Counted from the first letter of the stretch, positions 34,989-45,479 are shown. The stretch is DNA of 64,000 nucleotides from an uncultured Lachnospiraceae bacterium (GCA_900544685.1 UQWA01000002.1:88834-152833); one strand, 5' to 3'. Made by a program: numbers and translations. Notes: generated from the sequence alone by a model not told the origin.

Positions 34989-35017
34989 TGTTACTGGTCA
35001 CAAAGCAAACAGTAACA
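34989..35017. repeat. Hairpin after the DUF5688 gene
   Basis: TGTTACTG and CAGTAACA form an 8-bp stem with a 13-nt loop just after the DUF5688 stop. A short U-run lies 12 nt further on, so it may be a weak terminator. Confidence 0.45.
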
Positions 35018-35018
35018 C

Positions 35019-35927
35019 CTAACTTTTCGTCCCGTCCGTTTTCTCCTCTACCGCATCCACGCAGGTCAGCCGATGCATCTGGCACTGATAATAGTAAATC
35101 TCATCCGACAGATAATCCTGTGGTGCCACCTCTGCCTGATTAACCTCTCTTACCAGATCCCGCATTCCTTCTGCTGACATGGTATAGTCCGCCGGTACAA
35201 TGATGCATTCATGGATACTGCTTGGAAGAATCCAGAAATCGTCCTTCAGAAGAATACTGATTTTTTCAAGAATACTGTCAAAAATAATGGCAGACGCTCC
35301 AAAATAGTTTTCTTCATTTGTCAATACATACATCCGAACACCTTGTTCTGACTCATAACCGCATTCTTCCAGTACCTCTCCGATCTCCACAAATTTTACC
35401 GGAAGAATCTTCTGTGTGTTGTCTCTCGCCTGCATGAGTACTTCCTGTTCTATCACTCCCCAGGATCTGCAATGGCTGTTTCTCACCAGTATCGTTGCAT
35501 TGCCGATCTTCTCATCTTCCACTTTGTAATATGCCACCACTGCCAGATTCAGAAATTTCTGATATGGAACTTCTTTCAACAAACGTTCATTCTTCTTATA
35601 ATTAATCAGCTTGCAGGCAAGATGTGTCTTTACTTTCTCATAATTCAGATATTCCTCCGGGCGGAACTCCTCTGCCACCGTTGCATGATGATAAAGCTCA
35701 CATACATGCTCCGTAATCTCCGGAATGGTCTTTCCTTCTATGTATTCCTGATACAGATCATTCAGATAAACTGTCGGTGCCATATTCGTACCATGCTGAT
35801 AAAAAGTCATCCCATCCAGCACTATATCATTATTTTTTGTTACCTGGTGCAGTTCTATACGCACCTCATCTCCCAGTTTCTCCTGCATTTTTGTCTGCAT
35901 ACAGCAGACGAATTCTTCATACTTCAA
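35019..35927 (-). CDS. DUF5688 family protein
   Basis: A 302-residue soluble protein of the DUF5688 family, frequent and often multicopy in Lachnospiraceae, with no known function. No signal peptide, membrane helix or catalytic motif is visible. Features typical of the family are YQEYIEGKTIPEI near residue 66 and the FDSILEKIS region near 218, together with the final HRLTCVD. It is monocistronic. Confidence 0.8.
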   Translation of the reverse strand: MKYEEFVCCMQTKMQEKLGDEVRIELHQVTKNNDIVLDGMTFYQHGTNMAPTVYLNDLYQEYIEGKTIPEITEHVCELYHHATVAEEFRPEEYLNYEKVKTHLACKLINYKKNERLLKEVPYQKFLNLAVVAYYKVEDEKIGNATILVRNSHCRSWGVIEQEVLMQARDNTQKILPVKFVEIGEVLEECGYESEQGVRMYVLTNEENYFGASAIIFDSILEKISILLKDDFWILPSSIHECIIVPADYTMSAEGMRDLVREVNQAEVAPQDYLSDEIYYYQCQMHRLTCVDAVEEKTDGTKS

Positions 35928-36136
35928 TATACTGTTCCTCTTTTCTTTTTATTTTATAAAACCGCTTGGAAAAATATTGTGCGAACGCACCAGAATTATT
36001 CAGAAGTTTTACATCACATATATTATCATATTCTGATCACATATGCAATGATAAAGTTTTGTTATTATTTGTAGAATCGTGTCATAATTAAAGAAATCAT
36101 GTAGATTCATGCATTCTTACACATCTTTTTATTATC

Positions 36137-36170
36137 AAAAAAGATCCCGAAAAAATCCGGGATCTTTTTT
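36137..36170. terminator. Bidirectional rho-independent terminator downstream of efp
   Basis: AAAAAAGATCCCG and CGGGATCTTTTTT form a 13-bp stem with an 8-nt loop, A-rich on one side and T-rich on the other. It lies 76 nt beyond the efp stop. Confidence 0.85.
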
Positions 36171-36245
36171 ACGACACATACTTAATATATTAATATGATA
36201 CTTATGAATTGCTTCGTTGCTACGCAACTTCTGCCTTACATCATT

Positions 36246-36803
36246 TTATACTCTGGACAGATATTCGCCTGTACGTGTATCAATCTTAATTACATCACCC
36301 TGTTCTACGAACAGTGGTACGTATACAACTGCACCTGTCTCAACGGTAGCTGGCTTTGTTGCACCTGTAGCTGTATCACCTTTGAAACCAGGCTCTGTAT
36401 CTGTGATAGCCAGTTCTACAAACAGTGGTGGTTCTACTGCAAATACATTACCGTTGTGTGAACAAATTTTAACCATTTCATTCTCTTTTACAAACTTCAG
36501 TGCATCGCCGATGTCATCACTGCTCAGTGCGATCTGATCATATGTCTCAACGTTCATGAAGTGGAACAGGTCGCCATCTGAGTATAAATACTGCATATCT
36601 ACACGGTCAATACGTGCAGCAGGGAACTTTTCAGTTGGTCTGAAAGTTTTTTCTACTACACCGCCGTTGATGATGTTTTTTAATTTAGTTCTAACGAAAG
36701 CAGCTCCTTTTCCAGGTTTTACATGCTGGAATTCCAGAATCTGGTAAATATTTCCTTCGATCTCCAGTGTTACGCCATTTCTAAAATCTCCTGCTGATAT
36801 CAT
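36246..36803 (-). CDS. efp: Elongation factor P
   Basis: A 185-residue EF-P, which relieves ribosome stalling at polyproline stretches. The KOW-like N-domain carries the exposed Lys in KPGKGAAFVRTK (about residue 32), the site of modification in other bacteria. Two OB domains follow and the C-terminus has GDVIKIDTRTGEYLSR. AAGGAGG ribosome site; own promoter at 36864-36892; cotranscription from pepP is also possible. Confidence 0.97.
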   Translation of the reverse strand: MISAGDFRNGVTLEIEGNIYQILEFQHVKPGKGAAFVRTKLKNIINGGVVEKTFRPTEKFPAARIDRVDMQYLYSDGDLFHFMNVETYDQIALSSDDIGDALKFVKENEMVKICSHNGNVFAVEPPLFVELAITDTEPGFKGDTATGATKPATVETGAVVYVPLFVEQGDVIKIDTRTGEYLSRV

Positions 36804-36863
36804 TCAAATATTCCTCCTTAGATTACGAATACGGGTTGCGTTCTCTTCCCATAGATATTATAG

Positions 36864-36892
36864 ATTGTATAATATAATATCTCGCATTTCAA
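36864..36892 (-). promoter_or_regulatory. Predicted efp promoter
   Basis: TTGAAA-17-TACAAT on the minus strand, 61 nt before the efp start and just after the pepP stop. Confidence 0.6.
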
Positions 36893-36901
36893 GTTTTTTT
36901 T

Positions 36902-37975
36902 CTATAATTCAATCAATTCTTTCGGTGAATGTGTCAGATTACGGTATCCTTCTTCTGTAACCACTACCATATCTTCAATTCTGACACCTCCAAATCCAGG
37001 TACGTAGATCCCCGGTTCTACGGTCTGAATCATATTCGGCAGAATTGTTTCTTTACAAAGCATGGAAAGACGCGGTTCTTCATGAATAAAAAGTCCCACG
37101 CTGTGTCCCAGACCGTGTCCGAAATATTCTCCGTATCCTGCCTTTGCAATGATATCTCTTGCCACTTTGTCAACATCACAGCCACGTACGCCACCCTTTA
37201 AGGCATCCAGTGCAGACAGCTGCGCTTCCAGTACCGTATGGTAGATCTCTTTCTGTTTGTCATTTGCTTTTCCGATCACAACTGTTCTGGTCATATCAGA
37301 ACAATATCCATGGTAGAGACATCCATAGTCCATGGTAACAAAATCACCTTTTTCAAGTTTACGATCAGATGGCATTGCATGAGGCATAGCTGAATTCGGA
37401 CCGGACGCCACAATCGTTTCAAAGCTTAAATTCTCTGCACCATGTGTCTTCATAAAATATTCCAGCTCTGCTGCCACTTCCAGTTCGGTAATGCCTGGTT
37501 TTAACACATCCAAAATATGAGTAAATGCCATATCTCCGATAGATTCTGCTTTTGCCAGATATTCCAGCTCCCAGTCTGCTTTTACGCTGCGAAGCAGGTC
37601 AAGAGAATCCCCGAGAGAAATGTCAATCTTGCCTGCACAGGCTTCCTGCAGTCCCTGATAGGTCTTACACAACATATAAGCATCTTCGTAAGCCACGTGC
37701 TGTGCGCCTTCTTCTGTGATCAGCGCATTCACCATCTGTCCGTATGTCTGTCCTGTTACCAGTTCCTGTACTTCAAAATCCGGTGCTTCTTCCTTCGCCA
37801 TCGTTGTATAACGGGAATCTGTCATAAGAACCTGTCTCTTTTTAGAAATATACAGATATCCGGTTGCTCCACGGAATCCGCTTAAATACCTCATATTATA
37901 TCCGTCAGATACCAGAACCGCATCTGCTTTTTTCTCATCCAGTACGGCATACACCTTTGTATAATAACCCTTCAT
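36902..37975 (-). CDS. pepP: Xaa-Pro aminopeptidase (M24 family)
   Basis: A 357-residue metallopeptidase removing N-terminal residues before proline. The creatinase-type N-domain (1-130) precedes the pita-bread domain with metal ligands in MDYGCLYHGYCSDMTRT (two Asp), GHGLGHSVGL (His), and Glu residues in IHEEP and VEPGIYVPGFGGVRIED. It starts 6 nt after the yqeG stop. Proximity to efp, which serves proline-rich translation, is a frequent arrangement in Firmicutes. Confidence 0.92.
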   Translation of the reverse strand: MKGYYTKVYAVLDEKKADAVLVSDGYNMRYLSGFRGATGYLYISKKRQVLMTDSRYTTMAKEEAPDFEVQELVTGQTYGQMVNALITEEGAQHVAYEDAYMLCKTYQGLQEACAGKIDISLGDSLDLLRSVKADWELEYLAKAESIGDMAFTHILDVLKPGITELEVAAELEYFMKTHGAENLSFETIVASGPNSAMPHAMPSDRKLEKGDFVTMDYGCLYHGYCSDMTRTVVIGKANDKQKEIYHTVLEAQLSALDALKGGVRGCDVDKVARDIIAKAGYGEYFGHGLGHSVGLFIHEEPRLSMLCKETILPNMIQTVEPGIYVPGFGGVRIEDMVVVTEEGYRNLTHSPKELIEL

Positions 37976-37981
37976 AATTCC

Positions 37982-38488
37982 TTAAATCCCTTTCTTACCC
38001 CTTCTCCTGTAGAAAAAGAGCACAATTTTTTCCAGATAACGCTTCAGCACAATCTGGATCTCTTCTTTTGGATGAATCGGTTTTACCAGAATACTGGTAA
38101 TGCCGGTTCGCCGCGCTCCATACACATCTGTAAAGAGCTGATCCCCCACAAACAGTGTATTCTCTGTGGTGGTACCCATTTTCTTCATGGCAAGCTGATA
38201 TCCTTTTCTGGATGGCTTATGGGCATCCTCCAGAAAAAGTGCTCCCACTTCATCTGCAAAGGGCTTCACTCTTGGAAGCTGATTATTGGAAATCAGACAA
38301 CACTGAAAGCCAATGTCCCTCAGGCTCTCAAACAGTGCCTTTGCCCTGTCATCTGCCGGTGCCCCGTGAGGCACCAGCGTATTGTCAATATCAAATAATA
38401 TTCCTCTGTATCCCTTCTGATACAGCCTTTCAAAATCGATACTGTAGGTGGAATCCAGATACTCATCCGGATAAAACATCTCTAACAT
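37982..38488 (-). CDS. yqeG: YqeG-type HAD IIIA phosphatase
   Basis: A 168-residue HAD-superfamily protein. The nucleophile motif I is FDIDNTLVPHG (about 34-44), motif II is LISNNQ and motif IV GDQLFTDVYGA. The family is thought to dephosphorylate phosphatidylglycerophosphate or a related substrate, as shown for some relatives, but this is not certain for YqeG. It lies between the aminotransferase and pepP genes. Confidence 0.88.
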   Translation of the reverse strand: MLEMFYPDEYLDSTYSIDFERLYQKGYRGILFDIDNTLVPHGAPADDRAKALFESLRDIGFQCCLISNNQLPRVKPFADEVGALFLEDAHKPSRKGYQLAMKKMGTTTENTLFVGDQLFTDVYGARRTGITSILVKPIHPKEEIQIVLKRYLEKIVLFFYRRRGKKGI

Positions 38489-38499
38489 CAGCAGCCCGC

Positions 38500-39717
38500 C
38501 TATTTCTGTCTGTATTTGCTCAGGAAAAGTTCCAGCTTATTCATGGTCTCTTCCAGTACTTCTTTTCTTGGAAGATATACTACACGGAAATGATCCGGAT
38601 CCGGCCAGTTAAAGGCCTTTCCATGCGTTACCAGCACCTTCTGCTCCTTCAGGAAATCATATGCAAACTGCTCATCATCAGTAATGTTGAACCGCTCCAC
38701 ATCCAGCTTCGGGAAGATATAAAATGCTGCCTTGGGTTTTACTGCTGATACTCCCGGGATATTATTCAGTGCCTTATAGATGAATTCTCTCTGTTCATAA
38801 ACACGTCCTCCCGGTATCAGCAATTCCTGTGAACTCTGATATCCGCCCAGGGCAGTCTGTACTACCGACTGCGCCGGAACATTCGAGCAGAGACGCATGT
38901 TGGAGAGCATATTGATGCCTTCCAGATAGCCTTTTACATGAGATTTATCACCACTTAAGCACATCCAGCCCACACGGTACCCAGCAATACGGTGAGACTT
39001 GGACAGACCATTCATCGTCACACAGAACAGATCCGGACAAAGGGACGCGATAGAAATATGTTCTATTCCATCCATTACCAGTCTGTCATAAATTTCATCC
39101 GCAAAGATAATCAGTCCATGTTCCCTTGCGACCTCAACAATCTCTTCCAGAATCTCTCTACTGTAAACAGCACCGGTCGGATTATTCGGATTGATAATCA
39201 CGATGCCCTTGGTACGGTCTGTGATCTTCTTCTTAATATCTTCAATATCCGGATTCCAGTCAGCCTGTTCATCACACATATAGTGTACCGGCGTTCCTCC
39301 CCCCAAAGAAACAGACGCAGTCCACAGTGGATAATCCGGTGCAGGAACCAGAATCTCATCCCCGTTATTCAGCAGTGCCTGCATAGACATGGTAATCATC
39401 TCACTGACACCGTTACCGGTATAGATATCATTCATTCCCACATTCGGTATGCCCTTAATCTGGCAGTACTGCATGATTGCTTTTCTTGCGGAAAACAGTC
39501 CTCGGGAATCGGAGTATCCCTGGGTACTTGTCAGATTCATCATCATATCCTGAACTACTTCATCCGGTGCACGGAATCCAAACGGTGCCGGATTACCAAT
39601 GTTCAGTTTCAAAATGGTCTCACCATTTTCCTCCATTCTGTTGGCCTCATCCAGAACTGGTCCTCTGATATCATAACAAACGTGGTCGAGTTTCGTTGAT
39701 TTATTAAATGTTCTCAT
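38500..39717 (-). CDS. alaA: PLP-dependent aminotransferase, AlaA-like
   Basis: A 405-residue class I aminotransferase, probably making alanine from pyruvate with glutamate. The ATG at 39717 (MRTFNKSTKLDHVCYDIRGP) is preferred because AAAGGAG precedes it and homologues begin here; the frame extends 17 codons further. The PLP lysine is in NGLSKSHRIAGYRVGW. ATNNPTGAVYS-like NPNNPTGAVYS and the C-terminal FRVVYLPRKEVL agree with AlaA. The gene follows polC by 75 nt. Confidence 0.88.
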   Translation of the reverse strand: MRTFNKSTKLDHVCYDIRGPVLDEANRMEENGETILKLNIGNPAPFGFRAPDEVVQDMMMNLTSTQGYSDSRGLFSARKAIMQYCQIKGIPNVGMNDIYTGNGVSEMITMSMQALLNNGDEILVPAPDYPLWTASVSLGGGTPVHYMCDEQADWNPDIEDIKKKITDRTKGIVIINPNNPTGAVYSREILEEIVEVAREHGLIIFADEIYDRLVMDGIEHISIASLCPDLFCVTMNGLSKSHRIAGYRVGWMCLSGDKSHVKGYLEGINMLSNMRLCSNVPAQSVVQTALGGYQSSQELLIPGGRVYEQREFIYKALNNIPGVSAVKPKAAFYIFPKLDVERFNITDDEQFAYDFLKEQKVLVTHGKAFNWPDPDHFRVVYLPRKEVLEETMNKLELFLSKYRQK

Positions 39718-39792
39718 AATTTTCTCAACTCCTTTGCAAATTCGGCGTAGGAAACGCTTTTTCAGCATTTTCTTCTAAGTATAGCACCGTGC

Positions 39793-42700
39793 CTATGAAA
39801 AATCAAACAAAGATAACTGATTGGATTCCGGAAGATCTCCCAGAATACCCAGATCATCCATCACGTCGATAACACTCTTGCTGACCTTCGTCCTCTGCCA
39901 GAAATCATCCTTCGATAAAAATGGTCCGTCTTTTACTGCTTCTACTACTGCTTCTGCCGCTTTATCTCCCATTCCGTCTATGGTAGACAGGGATGGCATC
40001 AGTTTTCCGTCAATCACCTGAAAACGGCTTGCCTGAGCCTTCTCCAGTTCAATTGGCAGAAACTCAAAGCCTCTGGCATAAAACTCCTGTACACTTCGCA
40101 TGTCTTTGTAGGTATCCTGCTCCTTCTTAGACAGGGAATCACTGCGCTTTTTATAATCTCTCATATGCATCTTCAGTCTGTCTTCCCCCTGGCACATCAG
40201 TTCATAATTAAAATCATCTGCACGGATACTGAAGTAGGCCGCATAATAAGCCAGAGGATAATATACTTTACAGTAAGCAATACGCCATGCCATCATAACG
40301 TAAGCTGCCGCATGTGCCTTCGGGAACATGTACTTGATCTTCTTACAGGACCAGATGTACCAGTCTGGCACATCATGCTTCTTCATTTCTTCTTCCCACT
40401 CCGGCTTCAGGCCTTTTCCTTTTCGCACGCTCTCCATAATAGTGAAGGACTGTTCACTGTCCAGCCCCTTCTGAATCAGATAAATCATGATATCATCTCG
40501 CGTACAGATTGCTGTAGAAATGGTTGCCTTTCCTTCCTGAATCAGCACCTGTGCATTTCCCAGCCATACGTCAGTACCATGGGCAAGTCCTGCAATACGC
40601 ACCAGATCTGAAAATTCTTTTGGCTTGGTATCAATCAACATCTGCATGGCAAAATCGGTACCGAATTCCGGAATACCCAGGGACCCCAGCGGACATTCCA
40701 CCAGCTGATCCGGTGTAATCCCCAGTGCTTCTGTACTGCTGAACAGGGACATCACTGCCTTGTCATCCAGCGGAATATTTCTTGCATTTAATCCAGTCAG
40801 GTCTTCCAGCATACGGATCATGGTAGGATCATCGTGTCCCAGAATATCCAGTTTTAACAGGTTATGGTCGATGGAATGATAATCAAAATGTGTGGTAATA
40901 ATATCTGTCTCAGTATCGTTTGCCGGATGCTGCACTGGTGTGAAAGAATATATTTCTTCACCGTGAGGCAGTACAACAATACCACCCGGATGCTGCCCTG
41001 TGGTTCTTCGTACCCCGACACAGCCCTCCACAATACGGTTAATCTCACAGACACGCTTGCGCTGCCCACGTTCTTCATAATAGTTTTTCACATAACCAAA
41101 TGCCGTTTTATCTGCCAGTGTACCAATGGTTCCTGCCTTAAAAGTATGTCCCGTTCCGAAAATAACTTCCGTATATCGATGGGCATTTCCCTGATATTCA
41201 CCAGAGAAGTTCAGGTCAATATCTGGCTCTTTATTTCCTTTGAATCCCAGGAAAGTCTCAAACGGAATATCAAATCCTTCTTTTCGGAGGGACGCCCCGC
41301 ATACCGGGCATTTTTTATCCGGCATGTCACAGCCAGCCCGTCCTGAAAAGGCTTTGACCTCTTCAGAATCAAAATCATAATAATGGCAGACTTCACAGTA
41401 ATAATGTGGACTTAACGGATTTACCTCGGTAATTCCCGCCATAGTAGCTACAAAAGAGGATCCTACTGATCCACGGGACCCCACAAGATAGCCATCGTCA
41501 TTAGACTTCCACACCAGCTTCTGGGCAATGATATACATTACGGCAAATCCATTGGAAATGATAGAGTTCAGTTCTCGCTCCAGGCGCTCCGATACAATCG
41601 GAGGCAGATCTTCTCCATAGATCTCATGTGCCTTGTTATAGCAGATTTCACGTAAGGTTTTGTCCGAGTTCTCGATGACCGGCGGACATTTATCCGGACG
41701 TACCGGTGCAATATGCTCACACATATCTGCGATCTTGTTCGGATTGGTAATGACCACTTCCTCTGCTTTTTCCTGTCCCAAATAGGCAAATTCCTTCATC
41801 ATCTCTTCTGTAGTATGTAAAAACAGCGGTGCCTGTTGGTCTGCATCCTTGAATCCTTTGCCGGCCATAATAATCCGGCGGTATATCTCATCCTCCGGAT
41901 TCAGAAAATGCACATCACAGGTGGCAAGAACCGGTTTGTGCAGCTGTTCTCCCAGTTTCACAATCTTCCGATTCAGATTCTGCAGATCTTCCTCGGTCTT
42001 GATATCTTCCCGGTCCTCTTCCCGGATCATAAATGCATTGTTGCCGATCGGCTGGATCTCCAGATAGTCATAAAAGTTCGCAATACGAATTATTTCCTGC
42101 TCTGTTTTTCCCTCCAGAATTGCCTGGAACAGCTCTCCTGCTTCACAGGCAGAGCCCAGAATCAGTCCCTCCCGATACTGCTGTATAGCACTCTTCGGGA
42201 TACGAGGTCTTCGGTTGTAATACTGAAGGTGAGACCAAGACACCAGACGGTACAAATTAATTCTTCCAATCTCATTCTTTGCCAGAATAATGGCATGATA
42301 GGTTGGCAGCTTCTTAATCTGTTCCATCGAAGTGCTTCCCAGCTCATTAATGCCATCCAGATCAAATACATCCTGTTTTCCCAGCATCTCTACAAATTTC
42401 AGAAAAATATCTGCCGTACATTCCGCATCATCCACCGCGCGGTGATGGTGGTGCAGATTAATATGCAGCGCTTTTGCCACCGTATCCAGCTTAAAACGAT
42501 TCAGCTGCGGTAACAGAATACGCGCCAGTGCTACCGTATCCAGATAGGTAAAGGTCTGCTCCCTTCCCTGTCTACGGCAGTTTTCTTCAATAAAACTGAC
42601 ATCAAATCCTGCATTATGAGCCACCAGTACTGCATCTCCCACAAATTCCAGAAATTGTGGCAGAATTTCTTCAATCACCGGTGCATCCATCACCATGTTG

Positions 42701-44388
42701 TCATTGATACTGGTCAGTTCTTCAATTCGAAACGGAATTGGCACCTGCGGATTGACAAAGGTTGAAAAACGATCTGTAATCTCTCCGTTCTCTACCTTTA
42801 CCGCACCGATCTCGATAATTCGGTTATTTACCGGGCTAAATCCAGTGGTTTCCAGGTCAAATACCACGAAGCTGCCCTGCAGATTCTGCCCTTTGGAGTG
42901 CATGACAATATCCTTGGAATCATCTACCAGATAAGCTTCCACCCCGTAAATAACTTTAAACGGATCATGAATCAGCTTCAATTCTTCTTTGGTCACATCA
43001 GGATGTTCCGCTTTGTATTTATCCCGGTATGCCCGGTCAATATCCTCGATAAAATGATTGGCATCCGGGAAAGACTGCAGTGCCCCGTGATCGGTAATAG
43101 CGATAGCTGAATGTCCCCATTTGTATGCCTGCTTTACAATATCTTTCACCTCAGATACTCCATCCATATCGCTCATCTTGGTATGACAGTGAAGCTCTAC
43201 ACGCTTCTCTGGCCAGGTATCCATACGTCCGGCGCGGAAATCACTGATTTTCTTGATTCCTACTACAGAGCCGATGGTGAGCTGACTGTCAAAACGGTCA
43301 ATGGTAGTGACACCTTTCAGCTTCACAAAAGCACCTTTTTTCAGATCCTGTGTCAGCTCCGGTACCTGTTCTGTTGCCAGGAAAATCTTCACCGTAATCG
43401 TATCTGTGAAGTCTGTGATGTCCATCATGATAATGGTCTTTTCATTTCGGATATCTCTGGTCTCCAGAGCACGGACGCATCCACGGATCACTACTTCTCC
43501 CATTTCTCCCTCAATGGTACGGATCTCAATAGCTTCTTCTTCAATATCCCTTCCGTAGATCACGTCTGGATTATCAGAACGTTTCAGGCCACGGCGGTAA
43601 TCTCCGCCACCTTTTCTGGAAAAACCAACCCCGCCAAATGACTTTTTCGGTTCCTGTGCTGGTTTTTTAGCTTCTGATGATGTGGCCTTTGCTGCTTCCT
43701 TCTTATCACTTAACGCTTTTGTTTCTTTCTTTTCAGGTATGGAAGCCGTATCAATCATCAATTCTTCTGTTCCGGATACTTCTTCTCCCACACCGGCTTC
43801 CTTGTTCTTACGAAGCCGCTCTGCGATAGCAGCTACTTCCTGTTCAATGAGCAGGTCACTGTTTTTCCGGGCCTTGCTCATCTGGGCTACCTTCTGCCTC
43901 AGAGTAATCTTCAGATGAAGCCCGCAGCGTTCACAGAAAATCTTTTCCATAATACGGATCAGTTCCTCTGCTTTTCCTTCCAGAACCACAGATTCCTCAA
44001 TCGTCAGTATCATGGCATCGGGAGCTGTAAATTCATACTCCGCCTGCCGCAACAGATTATATTCAAAAATACTGTAGTCCCTCAGTTCCAGTAGAATGCT
44101 GTCCCGGTAATCCGGGAACAGGTTCTCTGCCGTATACTGACCGGACAGATGAAATTTTTCAATAATCCGTACATCAATTTCCGCATCAGAAAAACACTGA
44201 TCCTTAATAGCTTTTTCTGCCATACGGATATACTTTTTGTGAATCCAGGTCTCACTGATGGTATAAACGCGCAGAAGCTCTCTGGAAGAAGTCACGGCGA
44301 CCTTCGTCACCGCAACCTTCTCAAAGAGCTTTTTCACTGAATCACTGATCTGTAATTCCGGAAATACTTCCAGAAAACTTTTCTCCAT
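39793..44388 (-). CDS. polC: DNA polymerase III alpha subunit, PolC type
   Basis: A 1531-residue replicative polymerase of low-GC Firmicutes. Order: N-terminal domains with a variable lysine-rich linker (about 190-260), OB fold (VVIRGCVRALETRD), split PHP domain (VELHCHTKMSDMDG), proofreading exonuclease inserted at about 510-680 (VVFDLETTGFSP), zinc-binding Cys cluster (CEVCHYYDF, CDMPDKKCPVCG), and catalytic palm with PDIDLNFSGEYQ. It starts 2 nt after the ispG stop. Confidence 0.98.
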   Translation of the reverse strand: MEKSFLEVFPELQISDSVKKLFEKVAVTKVAVTSSRELLRVYTISETWIHKKYIRMAEKAIKDQCFSDAEIDVRIIEKFHLSGQYTAENLFPDYRDSILLELRDYSIFEYNLLRQAEYEFTAPDAMILTIEESVVLEGKAEELIRIMEKIFCERCGLHLKITLRQKVAQMSKARKNSDLLIEQEVAAIAERLRKNKEAGVGEEVSGTEELMIDTASIPEKKETKALSDKKEAAKATSSEAKKPAQEPKKSFGGVGFSRKGGGDYRRGLKRSDNPDVIYGRDIEEEAIEIRTIEGEMGEVVIRGCVRALETRDIRNEKTIIMMDITDFTDTITVKIFLATEQVPELTQDLKKGAFVKLKGVTTIDRFDSQLTIGSVVGIKKISDFRAGRMDTWPEKRVELHCHTKMSDMDGVSEVKDIVKQAYKWGHSAIAITDHGALQSFPDANHFIEDIDRAYRDKYKAEHPDVTKEELKLIHDPFKVIYGVEAYLVDDSKDIVMHSKGQNLQGSFVVFDLETTGFSPVNNRIIEIGAVKVENGEITDRFSTFVNPQVPIPFRIEELTSINDNMVMDAPVIEEILPQFLEFVGDAVLVAHNAGFDVSFIEENCRRQGREQTFTYLDTVALARILLPQLNRFKLDTVAKALHINLHHHHRAVDDAECTADIFLKFVEMLGKQDVFDLDGINELGSTSMEQIKKLPTYHAIILAKNEIGRINLYRLVSWSHLQYYNRRPRIPKSAIQQYREGLILGSACEAGELFQAILEGKTEQEIIRIANFYDYLEIQPIGNNAFMIREEDREDIKTEEDLQNLNRKIVKLGEQLHKPVLATCDVHFLNPEDEIYRRIIMAGKGFKDADQQAPLFLHTTEEMMKEFAYLGQEKAEEVVITNPNKIADMCEHIAPVRPDKCPPVIENSDKTLREICYNKAHEIYGEDLPPIVSERLERELNSIISNGFAVMYIIAQKLVWKSNDDGYLVGSRGSVGSSFVATMAGITEVNPLSPHYYCEVCHYYDFDSEEVKAFSGRAGCDMPDKKCPVCGASLRKEGFDIPFETFLGFKGNKEPDIDLNFSGEYQGNAHRYTEVIFGTGHTFKAGTIGTLADKTAFGYVKNYYEERGQRKRVCEINRIVEGCVGVRRTTGQHPGGIVVLPHGEEIYSFTPVQHPANDTETDIITTHFDYHSIDHNLLKLDILGHDDPTMIRMLEDLTGLNARNIPLDDKAVMSLFSSTEALGITPDQLVECPLGSLGIPEFGTDFAMQMLIDTKPKEFSDLVRIAGLAHGTDVWLGNAQVLIQEGKATISTAICTRDDIMIYLIQKGLDSEQSFTIMESVRKGKGLKPEWEEEMKKHDVPDWYIWSCKKIKYMFPKAHAAAYVMMAWRIAYCKVYYPLAYYAAYFSIRADDFNYELMCQGEDRLKMHMRDYKKRSDSLSKKEQDTYKDMRSVQEFYARGFEFLPIELEKAQASRFQVIDGKLMPSLSTIDGMGDKAAEAVVEAVKDGPFLSKDDFWQRTKVSKSVIDVMDDLGILGDLPESNQLSLFDFS

Positions 44389-44390
44389 AC

Positions 44391-45446
44391 TTATTTCTCC
44401 CAGTTCAACAATTCTTCCCGAAGCGCATTCAGAAGCTGATCTTCCGGAAGCTTCTGAATAATTTCACCTTTCTTAATCAGAAGTCCTTCGCCTTTGCCTC
44501 CGGCAATTCCGATATCTGCTTCTTTTGCCTCTCCTGGACCATTTACCACGCAGCCCATAACTGCCACTTTGATATCAAGCGGAATATCCTGCACCATGTT
44601 TTCCACTGCATTGGCAAGACCGATCAGGTCAATACTGGTTCTTCCACAGGTCGGGCAGGATACCACTTCGATGCCGCCCTTGCGCAGTCCCAGGGTTCTT
44701 AAAATCAGTTTTGCCGACTTGATCTCTTCCACCGGATCTCCAGTCAGCGATACACGAATCGTATCTCCGATGCCCTGATTTAAGATCAGCCCCAGGCCAA
44801 TGGAAGACTTAATATTACCGGATAACAGCGTTCCTGCCTCTGTGATTCCCACATGGAGCGGATAATTGATCTCCTTTGCAATTAATTCATGAGCTTTTAC
44901 ACACATCATCACATCCGATGACTTAATACTGACTACCAGATTATTATAGCCCAGATCTTCAATACTGTGCACCTTATCCAAAGCACTTTCTACTATGCCT
45001 TCTGCTGTTACACCGTTATATTTCTTTACCAAATCTTTTTCCAGGGATCCACTGTTTACTCCCACACGGATCGGGATGTTACGCTCTTTTGCCGCATCCA
45101 CTACTGCCTTCACTCTTTTTGTATCACCAATATTACCTGGATTAATCCGAATCTTATCGGCTCCGTTTTCAATAGCCGCCAGTGCCATGCGGTAGTCAAA
45201 ATGAATATCCGCCACTACTGGAATGCTGATTTCTTTTTTGATCTCTTTCAGTGCCTGCGCTGCTTCCAGCGTCGGTACCGTACAGCGGATGATCTCACAT
45301 CCTGCTGCCTCCAGACGGTGAATCTGCTCCACAGTTGCCTTTACATCTTCAGTTCTCGTATTGGTCATGGACTGTATCAGAATCGGATTGCCCCCTCCGA
45401 TCACCCGGTTGCCAATATGCACTGTTTTCGTATGATCTCGATACAT
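44391..45446 (-). CDS. ispG: 4-hydroxy-3-methylbut-2-enyl diphosphate synthase, flavodoxin type
   Basis: A 351-residue [4Fe-4S] enzyme of the MEP isoprenoid pathway. Cluster ligands lie in SCPTCGRTS and MGCVVNGPGEA. The ATG at 45446 (MYRDHTKTVHIGNR) is preferred with GGAGAGG 9 nt upstream over the ATG at 45467. The TIM barrel begins with VADIHFDYRMAL. Located between folA and polC in a minus-strand run. Confidence 0.95.
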   Translation of the reverse strand: MYRDHTKTVHIGNRVIGGGNPILIQSMTNTRTEDVKATVEQIHRLEAAGCEIIRCTVPTLEAAQALKEIKKEISIPVVADIHFDYRMALAAIENGADKIRINPGNIGDTKRVKAVVDAAKERNIPIRVGVNSGSLEKDLVKKYNGVTAEGIVESALDKVHSIEDLGYNNLVVSIKSSDVMMCVKAHELIAKEINYPLHVGITEAGTLLSGNIKSSIGLGLILNQGIGDTIRVSLTGDPVEEIKSAKLILRTLGLRKGGIEVVSCPTCGRTSIDLIGLANAVENMVQDIPLDIKVAVMGCVVNGPGEAKEADIGIAGGKGEGLLIKKGEIIQKLPEDQLLNALREELLNWEK

Positions 45447-45479
45447 TTTTCTGTCCTCTCCTTCCATACTCGAATGCTT

